A stretch of DNA of 20,765 nt from an uncultured Collinsella sp. (GTDB taxonomy: Bacteria > Actinomycetota > Coriobacteriia > Coriobacteriales > Coriobacteriaceae), in contig CABUQK010000021.1 in assembly GCA_902493615.1 (NCBI GenBank), forward strand, positions 1-20,765, given 5' to 3'. Made by a program: the position numbers and the translations under genes. Below, one piece after another: positions 7,285-14,856 of the stretch. The notes beneath the pieces were generated by a model. It did not search any database. It saw nothing but the letters and a program-made list of their open reading frames with translations, and was not told the DNA's origin. Every line of letters begins with the position of its first letter. Positions within the stretch are counted from its first letter, which is position 1.

Positions 7285-8160
7285 TCAGCCAAAACGTCCC
7301 GTCAAATAATCCGCCGTGCGCGGATCGGTCGGATTCTTGAAGAGTTGCGCGGTGGGCGCGTGCTCCACCAGCTCGCCCAGCAAGAAAAACGCAACCGAGT
7401 CGGAGATGCGCGCAGCCTGCTGCATGTTGTGCGTAACGACCACCAGCGTGCACGTTTCCTTGAGCTCGCAGGCCAGCTGCTCAACCACCAGCGTCGACAC
7501 GGGATCGAGGGCGCTCGTGGGCTCATCCATCAGCAGGATGTCGGGCTGCACGGCCAGCGCACGGGCGATACACAGGCGCTGCTGCTGGCCGCCCGAAAGA
7601 CCCAGGCCCGACTCCTTGAGCTTGTCCTTGACCTCGTCCCACAGTGCGGCGCGGCGCAAGGAGTCCTCGACCAGCTCATCAAGTACGGCGCGATCGCGCA
7701 CGCCCATGCCGCGCGGACCATAGGCCACGTTGTCGTAGATGCTCATGGGAAACGGATTGGGGCGCTGGAAGACCATGCCCACGCGCTGGCGCAGGCGGCA
7801 GATGTCGTAATCGCCCAGGATATCCTGGCCGTCGAGCGCGATCTTGCCCTCGATACGGCAATCCTTGATGCCATCGTTCATGCGGTTAAAGCAGCGCAGC
7901 AGCGTGGACTTTCCGCAGCCCGAAGGCCCGATGAACGAGGTGATCTGCTTGTCGCGGATTTTGATGTTCACGTCCTTGAGCGCATGATGGTCGCCATAGA
8001 ACAGGTCGAGGCCCTCAACATCGATGCGCGTCGGCGAGGCCGCAAGGTCCTCCGCCGTGGGACGAGTCGCATCCCCAACTTCGCGCTCATGCGCGGCCTC
8101 GGCCTGCGCCTCCATGAGTTCCTCAAGCTCCGTGGGCTCCATAGCCGCAGCAGCCGTCAT
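7285..8160 (-). CDS. pstB: PstB, phosphate ABC transporter ATP-binding protein
   Basis: About 291 residues from the preferred start. It shows Walker A GPSGCGKST (78-86), the Q-loop region MVFQRPNPFPMSIYDNVAYG, which is highly typical of PstB, the signature LSGGQQQR (188-195), Walker B ILLMDEPTSALDP (208-220) and the H-loop VVVTHNMQQ. PstB energises high-affinity phosphate import together with PstS, PstC and PstA. An Ala/Glu-rich extension of about 45 residues precedes the usual start of the ABC domain. GGAGG lies 8 nt before the ATG at 8160, so I reject a GTG at 8175 that would place this site inside the gene. The usual partners pstS/pstC/pstA are absent; the upstream neighbour is an unrelated histidine kinase. 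Confidence 0.95.
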   Translation of the reverse strand: MTAAAAMEPTELEELMEAQAEAAHEREVGDATRPTAEDLAASPTRIDVEGLDLFYGDHHALKDVNIKIRDKQITSFIGPSGCGKSTLLRCFNRMNDGIKDCRIEGKIALDGQDILGDYDICRLRQRVGMVFQRPNPFPMSIYDNVAYGPRGMGVRDRAVLDELVEDSLRRAALWDEVKDKLKESGLGLSGGQQQRLCIARALAVQPDILLMDEPTSALDPVSTLVVEQLACELKETCTLVVVTHNMQQAARISDSVAFFLLGELVEHAPTAQLFKNPTDPRTADYLTGRFG

Positions 8161-8225
8161 ACCGCATACCTCCACATCGATATCAATTCAGCAGTATCGA
8201 TAGTAGGAATCGCGGCTCATATGCA

Positions 8226-8253
8226 CGTGAGCGCATTGTCAAGTGTTTGTAAG
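8226..8253 (-). promoter_or_regulatory. Candidate Pho box / promoter upstream of pstB
   Basis: On the minus strand the hexamers CTTACA, TTGACA and CTCACG recur with 5-nt spacers (an 11-bp period), like the direct-repeat boxes bound by PhoP in Firmicutes. TTGACA also makes a perfect -35, but the best -10 (TATGAG) is only 15 nt away. It lies in the 103-nt gap between the VanS-like gene and pstB. The box is inferred by analogy only. Confidence 0.35.
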
Positions 8254-8263
8254 GGCACACTGA

Positions 8264-9502
8264 CTATGCGGCGGGCAGCTCGATGGTGAATATCGTGTGT
8301 TCGGGCGTCGATTCACATGCAACGGTACCGCCGTGCGCGCATACGATCTCCTTGGCGATGGCAAGCCCCAGTCCAGCGCCGCCGCGATTGGTCGCACGCG
8401 CCGCATCCAGGCGATAGAACTTCTCAAAGATCACCTTGAGCTTTGCCTCAGGGATGGGATCGCCCTGATTGATAAAGCGCACGCGCACGCCATCGCCGTC
8501 CCGGCGTCTGGCCTCGATCGTGATGGTCGAGCCCTCATAGCTATAGGCAATAGCGTTTTTCATGATGTTGTTGAACACGCGAGCCATTTTGTCGCCATCC
8601 ACGAGCACCGTCAGGTCCTCGCGAATATCAACTTGGACTTCCTTATGCTGCTCGTTGAGGATGGGATAGAACTCGTCAGTCACCTGAGCCAGCAGCAACC
8701 CCAGATCAACATAGCCGCGCGTGAGCACGATATCGTGGAAGTCAAAGCGCGTGATATCGAAGAACTCTTCGATGAGCGTATCGAGCCGGTGCGCCTTGTC
8801 GAGCGCCATGCCCGTAAAGTACGCACGTTGCTCAACCGGCAGCTCAGGAGCCTCTTGCAGCAGCGAAAGATAGCCCACTACGCTCGCAAGCGGGGTGCGT
8901 AGGTCATGTGCCAAGTACGTAACCAGATCGTCCTTGCGATGCGACTCGTCACGCAGAGCTTGCTGCACCTTGCGATCACGGTCACGCACGCGGTTAAGGA
9001 CGCCCTCGACCTCCAAGAAGTCGCCGTCGATGTTGTCCCAGGTGTCGGGGTGATCGATCAGGCGATCTTGAATACGAGCGGCCAGCACACAATCGGCATG
9101 CTGCTCGCCCTGTTCGTAGCCCTGGTAGTACAGGGCACGGCCGCACAAGAACAGCACGCACGCGGCAAGCGCCAGCACAAAGCCAAGCATGTTGAATACA
9201 AAGCCGGCATCGAACAGCACCGGCCCTTCAATGCCGCCGAGCGCCATGGCGCCAATCGCCAACGTCATGGCCCACGCGGCGCCGCCAATCACCACGCAGC
9301 GGCGCACGATCTCAAATCGATCGATCAGCAAAAAGCCAACAAGCAGCACCGCCAAGATTCCGACGATGTTGTCGATGCCAATCAGCAGCAGGCTCAGCAA
9401 AAAGAGCAGCACCGTTGCAAGCGCACGGTTGTCGACGACCGACCTCACGTAATCAAAGAGCCGATCGGGTACCTCGAATGCCTGCCTATCGTCTTTTGTC
9501 AT
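8264..9502 (-). CDS. VanS-like sensor histidine kinase
   Basis: About 412 residues. The N-terminal part holds four predicted membrane segments (about 29-43, 45-60, 68-88 and 99-120) with almost no extracellular domain. A long linker follows, then HisKA with YLAHDLRTPLASVVGYLSLL (phospho-His199), an N-box (FNNIMKNAIAYS, 310-321) and G2 (GGAGLGLA, 374-381). The G1 region reads INQGDPIPEAKLKVIFEKF instead of DxGxG, as is usual in the VanS subgroup. The frame is open for 55 more codons upstream, but these overlap the regulator gene and the ATG at 9502 has GAGG before it. It follows the VanR-like gene by 26 nt. Its signal is probably envelope-related, but the ligand cannot be told. Confidence 0.88.
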   Translation of the reverse strand: MTKDDRQAFEVPDRLFDYVRSVVDNRALATVLLFLLSLLLIGIDNIVGILAVLLVGFLLIDRFEIVRRCVVIGGAAWAMTLAIGAMALGGIEGPVLFDAGFVFNMLGFVLALAACVLFLCGRALYYQGYEQGEQHADCVLAARIQDRLIDHPDTWDNIDGDFLEVEGVLNRVRDRDRKVQQALRDESHRKDDLVTYLAHDLRTPLASVVGYLSLLQEAPELPVEQRAYFTGMALDKAHRLDTLIEEFFDITRFDFHDIVLTRGYVDLGLLLAQVTDEFYPILNEQHKEVQVDIREDLTVLVDGDKMARVFNNIMKNAIAYSYEGSTITIEARRRDGDGVRVRFINQGDPIPEAKLKVIFEKFYRLDAARATNRGGAGLGLAIAKEIVCAHGGTVACESTPEHTIFTIELPAA

Positions 9503-9528
9503 ATCAAGATCCTCACAAGCGAAAAGCG

Positions 9529-10224
9529 TTATTCGATGATGTAGCCGACGCCCCAGACGTTTTTGATAAAGCGCGGCTTTTGTGCGTCGTCGCCAATCTT
9601 TTCGCGCAAGTGGCGAATGTGCACCATCACCGTATTGTTGGAGCCGGGCATAAAGTCCTCGTTCCATACCGCGCGGAACAGGTCCTCCACGCCCACCACG
9701 CTGCCGCGATGCTCGACCAGATACAGCAAGATTGAATACTCGGTGGGTGTGAGGCGTACCGGTGCACCGTCCACCGTTACGGAACGAGCATCGCGGTTGA
9801 TCTCCAAGCCGTCGAGCTGGAGGGTCGGCGACTCGGCCGCCTGTGCGCGGCTACCGTAGCTGGTGTAGCGGCGAAGCTGAGCGTGCACGCGCGCGATGAG
9901 CTCCAGAGGACGAAACGGCTTAACCACGTAATCGTCCGCGCCAAGCGAAAGGCCCTCGATCTTGTCTTGCTGGGCATCGCGCGCCGTCAGCATGATCACG
10001 GGATAGGTATGGCTGGAACGGATCGTACGCAGCAGCTCAAAGCCATCGATATCGGGCAGCATGACATCCAGCAGCGCCAGATCGAACTCCTGCTCCAAGA
10101 TTGCCTTGGCAGCATCGGCCCCGCTATAGGCAATCTGGACATCAAAGCCCTCTTTTGTAAGGTAGATACCAACCAAGTCGGCGATGGCCTTTTCGTCATC
10201 AACTACCAAAATGCGCTCGTTCAT
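9529..10224 (-). CDS. VanR-like OmpR-family response regulator
   Basis: 231 residues. The receiver shows VDDE, phospho-acceptor Asp53 (LLDVMLPD), HTYPVIMLTARD and DDYVVKPFRPLELIARVHAQ; the last stretch is strikingly like VanR of glycopeptide-resistance systems. The winged-helix domain ends with NTVMVHIRHLREKIG and NVWGVGYIIE. GAGGAG precedes the ATG. It is divergent from the carboxypeptidase gene, with a candidate -10 (CATAAT, 10245-10250 on minus) and a long dyad in the gap. No vanA/B ligase, vanH or vanX gene is in the window, so I would call it a cell-envelope regulator rather than a resistance determinant. Confidence 0.9.
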   Translation of the reverse strand: MNERILVVDDEKAIADLVGIYLTKEGFDVQIAYSGADAAKAILEQEFDLALLDVMLPDIDGFELLRTIRSSHTYPVIMLTARDAQQDKIEGLSLGADDYVVKPFRPLELIARVHAQLRRYTSYGSRAQAAESPTLQLDGLEINRDARSVTVDGAPVRLTPTEYSILLYLVEHRGSVVGVEDLFRAVWNEDFMPGSNNTVMVHIRHLREKIGDDAQKPRFIKNVWGVGYIIE

Positions 10225-10283
10225 GCGTGCTCCTCTCGCGCTCCATTATGCCCGAGGGGGCGCCCGTCACACACAACAAGCGT

Positions 10284-10310
10284 GGGTGATTAAGTCGGCC
10301 TTAAGCACCC
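10284..10310. promoter_or_regulatory. 27-bp dyad between vanR-like and dacA-like genes
   Basis: GGGTG-A-TTAAG, a 5-nt centre, then CTTAA-G-CACCC: two 11-nt arms with a single mismatch. It lies in the divergent gap about 60 nt upstream of the regulator start and about 110 nt upstream of the carboxypeptidase start, with no T-tract. It fits an operator for the neighbouring regulator. This is inferred from symmetry and position only. Confidence 0.45.
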
Positions 10311-10376
10311 TTGTGCCCGTTCGGGCGCGGATGTGGGCCACGCACGCACGCGATGATCGCCGACGCCGGCAAACGA

Positions 10377-10382
10377 TATACT
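10377..10382 (+). promoter_or_regulatory. Candidate -10 box of the dacA-like gene
   Basis: TATACT lies 40 nt before the GTG start, in otherwise GC-rich sequence. The -35 position (TGATCG at 17 nt) is a poor match, which suggests dependence on an activator. Its location inside the upstream extension of the open frame supports the GTG start at 10422. Confidence 0.4.
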
Positions 10383-10421
10383 CTTGTTCCAGAAGAGACC
10401 ATCCCGTCGAAAGCGAAATCC

Positions 10422-11762
10422 GTGAAGTCCCTCACCTCTTTTGCAAAGCGCTCAGCCCAGCTTGCCGCCGGCTTTGTCTGCGCTATCGCCCTTGCCGCTG
10501 GCGTGCCCACCGTCGCCGGCGCCCAAGTGCTTACGACCGACAATGTTTGCGGCAAGACCGCCGATGCTCGTGGCATCACGGCCGAAAACCTGCCCGATAT
10601 CGAGGCAACGAATGCCCTTGTTATGGGCAAGGACGGCACCGTCTACTATGGACGCGGCGCCGATGAACAGGTCAAGATCGCCTCGATCACCAAGGTCATG
10701 ACCGCAATCCTGACCGTCGAAAACTGCAAGATGGACGAGAAGGTCACGGTGAGCAACGCCGCAGCCACCGTGGGCAACTCGACCGCCGGCTTGCTCGAAG
10801 GCGACAAGCTTACCGTGGAGCAGGCGCTGCGCGGCCTGATGATTCCCTCGGGCAACGATGCCGCCATCGTGCTCGCCGAATATGTGGGCAAGAAGATCGA
10901 CCCTAAGACCAAAGACGCCGAGGCCACATTTGTGAAGGCCATGAACGAGCGCGCTAAGAAGCTCGGCTGCACCGGTACGCTTTTTGAAAACCCGCATGGT
11001 CTGGACTTTGATGAGTGGGCTGGCGATATGCACTCAACCGCACACGACGTAGCGCTGATGATGCAGGAGGCCATGAAAAACGACACGATCCGCGAGGTCG
11101 TAGCGAGCGAGGATTCCTGGATCGAGGTCACGGGCGCCGACGGCGCCGACCATTCGCATTCCATGGACACGCATAACTATTTGCTGGGCCAAGATGGCAA
11201 CATCGGTGGCAAGACCGGCACCACCGACGATGCAGGCTATTGCTTTACGAGTGCCTACAACCGCGATGGCGACGAGATCTACACCGTCGTTTTGAACTCC
11301 ACTACCACCGACCAGCGCTTTACCGATACCGCAACCCTTGCCAATTGGTACTACGGTCACAAGGCGGCGGTCGCAATCGCCAACACGCAGGAAAAGACCG
11401 CCAACGGCAACCCGCTTATGGCGCGCATTAGTCAAACCGACTGGACGGATAAGACGATCGACGCCACGCTCGCCGATCCTACGGCGCAAGCGACCGTGTT
11501 TTCCCTTGCCGGCGAGGTGACCGAAAAGGTTAGCTACGACGATCTTTCGGGCACGGTGCATGTGGGCGACAAGGTGGGCAGCGTTACGCTCAAGCAGGAC
11601 GGCACCAAGATCGCCGTCATGGACCTGGTTGCCGACGAGGAAGGCGCAGGACCGAATCCCATTGAATGGATACTCGTGAAGCTCGATCGCTTGGGCCGCC
11701 GCATCGACAACCGCCCGCTCACAGCCGAGAGCGAGACCGTAGCCAAGGCTCCTGAGGTGTAG
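10422..11762 (+). CDS. dacA: D-alanyl-D-alanine carboxypeptidase, PBP5/DacA type (S11 family)
   Basis: About 446 residues from a GTG start. This start begins a clean signal peptide: basic KSLTSFAKR, a hydrophobic core and a VAGA/Q cleavage site near residue 34. The frame runs 37 codons further upstream without a plausible ribosome binding site. Catalytic motifs are SITK (Ser88-Lys91), SGN (143-145) and KTGT (Lys264). A PBP5_C-like beta domain follows. The last part, NPIEWILVKLDRLGRRI, could form an amphipathic membrane-anchoring helix. The enzyme trims the terminal D-Ala from peptidoglycan stem peptides outside the cell. It is the only large plus-strand gene here and is divergent from a VanRS-like system, which suggests control by it. 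Confidence 0.93.
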   Translation: MKSLTSFAKRSAQLAAGFVCAIALAAGVPTVAGAQVLTTDNVCGKTADARGITAENLPDIEATNALVMGKDGTVYYGRGADEQVKIASITKVMTAILTVENCKMDEKVTVSNAAATVGNSTAGLLEGDKLTVEQALRGLMIPSGNDAAIVLAEYVGKKIDPKTKDAEATFVKAMNERAKKLGCTGTLFENPHGLDFDEWAGDMHSTAHDVALMMQEAMKNDTIREVVASEDSWIEVTGADGADHSHSMDTHNYLLGQDGNIGGKTGTTDDAGYCFTSAYNRDGDEIYTVVLNSTTTDQRFTDTATLANWYYGHKAAVAIANTQEKTANGNPLMARISQTDWTDKTIDATLADPTAQATVFSLAGEVTEKVSYDDLSGTVHVGDKVGSVTLKQDGTKIAVMDLVADEEGAGPNPIEWILVKLDRLGRRIDNRPLTAESETVAKAPEV

Positions 11763-11786
11763 GGCGCAAGAATAATAAGTCCACTG

Positions 11787-11819
11787 AAAGGAGGCGTCCG
11801 AAAGGATGCCTCCTTTTTT
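11787..11819 (+). terminator. Rho-independent terminator of the dacA-like gene
   Basis: Stem AAAGGAGGCGTCC (11787-11799) pairs with 11804-11816 through one G-T pair and a GAAA loop, and is followed by a T6 run. It starts about 25 nt past the stop codon. Confidence 0.92.
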
Positions 11820-11820
11820 G

Positions 11821-12044
11821 AGGGCTCGAATCCCCAGCGCCCTTTCTCGATAATAAAAAAGGGCCCCCGATGGGACCCTTCTTTAAAGTTAAACTGGCGG
11901 AGAGCTGGGGATGTCCGGACATGCTACGCATGCCCTCCGGCTTCAAAGCCTGGCGGCTTTTCGCCCACGGGCTACAAACGCTTTCGCGTTTGCTTAACGC
12001 CCGTGCCCTCTCGGGTTCGAATCCCCAGCCTCCTTTCTCCGCAC
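11821..12044. repeat. tRNA-Ser-associated hairpin element with two broken tRNA-Ser 3' ends
   Basis: From left to right: a plus-strand tRNA-Ser-like 3' end (CTCGAATCCCCAGC, 11825-11838); a copy of the tRNA-Ser terminator (11855-11880); a minus-strand tRNA-Ser 3' end with CCA, acceptor and T-stem (11895-11912) that stops inside the T-loop; then a core of stem-loops. The stems are CATGC/GCATG (11920-11932), GGCTT/AAGCC (11939-11950), GGCG/CGCC (11952-11965), and a nested stem with outer CACGGGC/GCCCGTG (11966-12005) and inner CAAACGC/GCGTTTG (11975-11992). A plus-strand tRNA-Ser-like 3' end (GGTTCGAATCCCCAGC, then CTCCGCAC) closes it. No coding gene is seen here. Confidence 0.7.
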
Positions 12045-12070
12045 AAAAAAGGGCCCCAAATGGGACCCTT
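12044..12070 (-). terminator. Terminator of tRNA-Ser
   Basis: On the minus strand a 9-bp stem (12049-12057 with 12062-12070, one G-U pair, 4-nt loop) is followed by a T6 run. A near-identical second copy lies at 11855-11880. Confidence 0.88.
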
Positions 12071-12084
12071 CTTCAAATTCGTAC

Positions 12085-12175
12085 TGGCGGAGAGCTGGGG
12101 ATTCGAACCCCAGATGCCCTTTTGGGGCATACTCGCTTAGCAGGCGAGCACCTTCGGCCTCTCGGTCAGCTCTCC
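12085..12175 (-). tRNA. tRNA-Ser(GCT)
   Basis: The cloverleaf is complete: acceptor GGAGAGC/GCTCTCC, anticodon stem CTCGC/GCGAG with loop CTGCTAA (anticodon GCT, reads AGC/AGT), a long class II variable arm (TGCCC/GGGCA) and T-loop TTCGAAT. Discriminator G and the CCA end are encoded. It is 91 nt including CCA, with a well-spaced promoter and its own terminator. Confidence 0.96.
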
Positions 12176-12189
12176 GTAACAGCCGTTCT

Positions 12190-12218
12190 ATAGTAACCAA
12201 ACAGCCGAAGTTGAGCAA
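12190..12218 (-). promoter_or_regulatory. tRNA-Ser promoter
   Basis: On the minus strand TTGCTC (12213-12218) and TACTAT (12190-12195) are 17 nt apart, 14 nt before the tRNA 5' end. Confidence 0.7.
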
Positions 12219-12269
12219 GAGGGAATTTTCTAATTGCCTAGCGGCCTTTCCTCCTTGCAGTTTTCGCCC

Positions 12270-14711
12270 CTACCCCAGCGAGCGGTTGAGGGAGCCGAGC
12301 TCGTCGTTGCCCATGGTGCGCCACATTTGGAAGATGCAACCACGTGCCAGGAAAAAGAAGCCGTTGTCGACCAGTTGAACAGCGGCATCTGCCAGCTGAT
12401 TCGTCACGGCGGACACTGGCGGCAGCTCGAGTCCAGCCTTGCGAATGGTCTCGACCGCTTCCTCGAACGTCGGAGGCTCGCTGACGCCCATCTCGTTCAT
12501 AAGGCCCTGCATTTCTTCCAGCGCGCTGCTGCCCGACTCCTCGCCGCGTGGCACCAGACGGTAACAAGCCAGCGCAAGGTCGAGCTGATCGCAATTCCAA
12601 TAGGCAAACGCCAGGCGATAGAACAGGTAGCCGATTGCAGAGCGATCGCTGGCAATACGTAGGCCGTGGCGCGCCACCTCGATAATCTCGTCAAAGCGCT
12701 CCAGACGCGCAAGAACGTTGATGAGCGCAAAGTGCGATTGCATGGACGAGCGCGCCAGATCGTAAAGATGGCGCACCTCGGGCAACGCTCGTTCAAAGTC
12801 CTCTTGCTCGACGTAAAAGCTGCAGATCTCGTGCTGGGCAAAGTACAGCGCATCGGGCGCACGAAGGATTCGCACAGAGCGGTCTTCTTCCAACACCGGT
12901 AGCACCATGCGCACCAGCTGGTTATCGCAAAACTGCGTTTGAACCGGACCTGTCGCCAAAAGCTCGGCAACGGCGCACTTAGCCTCCAACTCCTCAACAA
13001 GACGGGAAAAGCCTTCAAAAGCACCTGTACGGTCGACTTTTGCCTGCTCGCGCAATTCAACAACACGGGCCACGTATGGGTCGTCGTCCTCTTCCATGAC
13101 CTCCAACTCATCAGCCGTATCGGCAAGCAGCAGATCGCGCAGCGCCGGCGGCAGCGTGCGATGGTCATCACGCGGACGAGCATGAACCTCCGCAGGCTCA
13201 ATCGTCTCCGGAGCGGTTGACTCATACGCCTCAAGCACACGCTTGCACGGCATATCGTCCATGTCCATGCTCTCAAGATCCTTGGCGACAGGCACGCAAT
13301 CGGCCAGATAGGCCGCGCGCCCAAAGAAATACGTTGCGACAACACGCTCGCCCTGCTCACCGTCGGGAGCAGCAATCTGCACGTAGCAGCGCGTGATGCA
13401 GGTGCCCGCGGCAAAACACGCTGCCGCAAGCGTGAGTGCCACGCGCGCATCGTGCTCCGCGGCCCAGATCGCGCGCGTGTCCTTGTCCAGCTCGCGCCAG
13501 GCGTCATCTTGAGCGTCGTATTCACGTTGCGGCATGGCGTCCACGACAGACTGCCCAAACCGAACGAGCATAATCCCCTCGGCAACGTTTACTCGATAGG
13601 TATAGTCGAGCCGCGTGACCACGTTGAGCGCCTCAACGATTCGCGCAAAACGGGTGCGCACGTCCCACTCGCCGCCCGGCTGGCAAGCCACCGTACCCGG
13701 TTTGCCCCACGGGTTATCGCTCGAGGCCGTATCGAGCAGTCGGGGAACATCGTTGGTCGTCTTGGCGATATGCCACGAATCAAAGAGCGCGCAGCCCTCA
13801 AGGCTCGGCGAGGATGCCGCAGGGACCAATCCGGCCCCGATGCGCTCAAGGATGCCGGAGAGGCGGTTGAGACGGCACTCGATGGCGAGCAGCATGTCAA
13901 TCTCGTCCTGGTCCAGCAGGCTACGATCAAAATTGAGATAAAACAGCTTTGACCGGTCGATGCGCGCCAGGCTCATTTCGGACTTGGCGGCGATGGTGCG
14001 CAGGCGGGGCAAGTCAATTTCGCTCATAAGGGCGGCGGCATAGCGCTCAATGCCACTTGGATTCTCGGCATGGTCAGCGCGGTAGAGCAACGTCTCGATA
14101 GCGTCAGGTAGCGGTGCCGTGTTAAAGCCCAAAAACACCTCGACCGGCTCGGGCAACTTTACGAGCTTGATCTTGTCGACAACGTTTTGCATGTCCGCAT
14201 CGAGACCGTCGGCGTCCGCCGTGTTCGCAACAGCGCTTTCGGAGTTGGCAAATATCACGTAGCGCAGGAACATCGATGCCATGAACTCGCCGTAAGGAAG
14301 GGAGCGGGCCGAATTCCATGTATCGTGATCGGACTGCTCGCGCATGGGGCCTTCGGGAGAGCCGACGGTTCGCGCGCACGTACGCATTGCACCGCTGGCT
14401 TCCCTTACCATAATCTCACCAATACTGGAATCCGACTCGTCAAGGACCAGTTCCATGTCGGGATCGTTGGGCAGCGGAGCCTCGCTAACGGGGCGGTCCA
14501 CCTTGTACACCTCACCCGAAACGCTTACGTAGCCCAAAAGCGACACATGACTTTTGCCAACGAATTCGACGACATAACAAGATTCATGCTGGTCCTCGCC
14601 AAAGAGTTTCCAGACCACGCCATATGAGCGTCCCGCAGGCTGCTCGGGCATCGCCGGAAAGCGCTTCTTGGGATCGAGAAACCTGAGCTTGTATGTCGGA
14701 CGCTCTGCCAC
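12270..14711 (-). CDS. Large cytoplasmic protein of unknown function with TPR-like C-terminus
   Basis: 813 residues. I do not recognise the family. No signal peptide or membrane segment is visible and the protein is acidic. The first 120 residues look beta-rich (VVWKLFGEDQHESCYVVEFV, VSLLGYVSVSGEVYKVDRP). An Asp/Glu-rich linker lies around 545-570 (ELEVMEEDDDPY). From about 630 to 750 there are paired helices of tetratricopeptide character, such as DALYFAQHEICSFYVEQEDF, HFALINVLARLERFDEIIEV and YLFYRLAFAYWNCDQLDLAL. This suggests protein-protein interaction. The start is GTG with AGGGTGAT about 10 nt upstream. It stands alone between tRNA-Ser and the tRNA-Arg cluster. Base composition resembles its neighbours. 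Confidence 0.8.
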   Translation of the reverse strand: MAERPTYKLRFLDPKKRFPAMPEQPAGRSYGVVWKLFGEDQHESCYVVEFVGKSHVSLLGYVSVSGEVYKVDRPVSEAPLPNDPDMELVLDESDSSIGEIMVREASGAMRTCARTVGSPEGPMREQSDHDTWNSARSLPYGEFMASMFLRYVIFANSESAVANTADADGLDADMQNVVDKIKLVKLPEPVEVFLGFNTAPLPDAIETLLYRADHAENPSGIERYAAALMSEIDLPRLRTIAAKSEMSLARIDRSKLFYLNFDRSLLDQDEIDMLLAIECRLNRLSGILERIGAGLVPAASSPSLEGCALFDSWHIAKTTNDVPRLLDTASSDNPWGKPGTVACQPGGEWDVRTRFARIVEALNVVTRLDYTYRVNVAEGIMLVRFGQSVVDAMPQREYDAQDDAWRELDKDTRAIWAAEHDARVALTLAAACFAAGTCITRCYVQIAAPDGEQGERVVATYFFGRAAYLADCVPVAKDLESMDMDDMPCKRVLEAYESTAPETIEPAEVHARPRDDHRTLPPALRDLLLADTADELEVMEEDDDPYVARVVELREQAKVDRTGAFEGFSRLVEELEAKCAVAELLATGPVQTQFCDNQLVRMVLPVLEEDRSVRILRAPDALYFAQHEICSFYVEQEDFERALPEVRHLYDLARSSMQSHFALINVLARLERFDEIIEVARHGLRIASDRSAIGYLFYRLAFAYWNCDQLDLALACYRLVPRGEESGSSALEEMQGLMNEMGVSEPPTFEEAVETIRKAGLELPPVSAVTNQLADAAVQLVDNGFFFLARGCIFQMWRTMGNDELGSLNRSLG

Positions 14712-14748
14712 GAAGTATCACCCTGATCGGTCGTTGAGAGAAGAAGTG

Positions 14749-14767
14749 GTCGCGGATGGGCCGCGAC
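14749..14767. repeat. GC-rich hairpin upstream of the 813-residue gene
   Basis: GTCGCGG (14749-14755) and CCGCGAC (14761-14767) with a 5-nt loop, lying 38 nt before the GTG start. It may be part of the leader of that gene. There is no T-tract. Confidence 0.3.
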
Positions 14768-14807
14768 ACCTACTCGGAATCTTACACGAGTCGACAGGAA
14801 ATCGTCC

Positions 14808-14856
14808 GCTTCACGCCCGCGCCCCGACCGAGGTTCGAATCCGTGCGGTGCCGGCG
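14808..14856 (+). repeat. Detached tRNA-3'-end-like sequence beside tRNA-Arg copy 1
   Basis: ACGCCCGCGCC, then CCGAGGTTCGAATCC, then GTGCGGTGCCGGCG. It has a T-loop and downstream acceptor-like bases but no tRNA body, and it faces the tRNA-Arg terminator from the opposite side. It matches the right-hand ends of the structured elements at 15060 and 15245. No stem-loop core lies to its left. Confidence 0.55.

Noticed and set aside
5808..7340. Long plus-strand open frame opposite phoR and phoB
   Set aside because: Composition is Arg/His/Gly-rich as expected for the reverse strand of GC-rich genes, and both genes beneath it are clearly real.
9503..9667. 55-codon N-terminal extension of the VanS-like kinase
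   Set aside because: It overlaps the regulator gene, is Arg-rich out-of-frame sequence, and the ATG at 9502 has a good ribosome binding site.
10311..10421. 37-codon upstream extension of the carboxypeptidase
   Set aside because: It has no ribosome binding site, contains the likely -10 box, and would bury the signal peptide.
9529..11762. Vancomycin-resistance cluster
   Set aside because: Only the regulator pair resembles Van proteins; there is no D-Ala-D-Lac or D-Ala-D-Ser ligase, VanH or VanX gene, and DacA-type enzymes are housekeeping.
11821..12044. An additional functional tRNA-Ser on the plus strand
   Set aside because: A T-loop and 3' end are visible, but no matching 5' acceptor, D-arm or anticodon arm with a proper loop can be formed.
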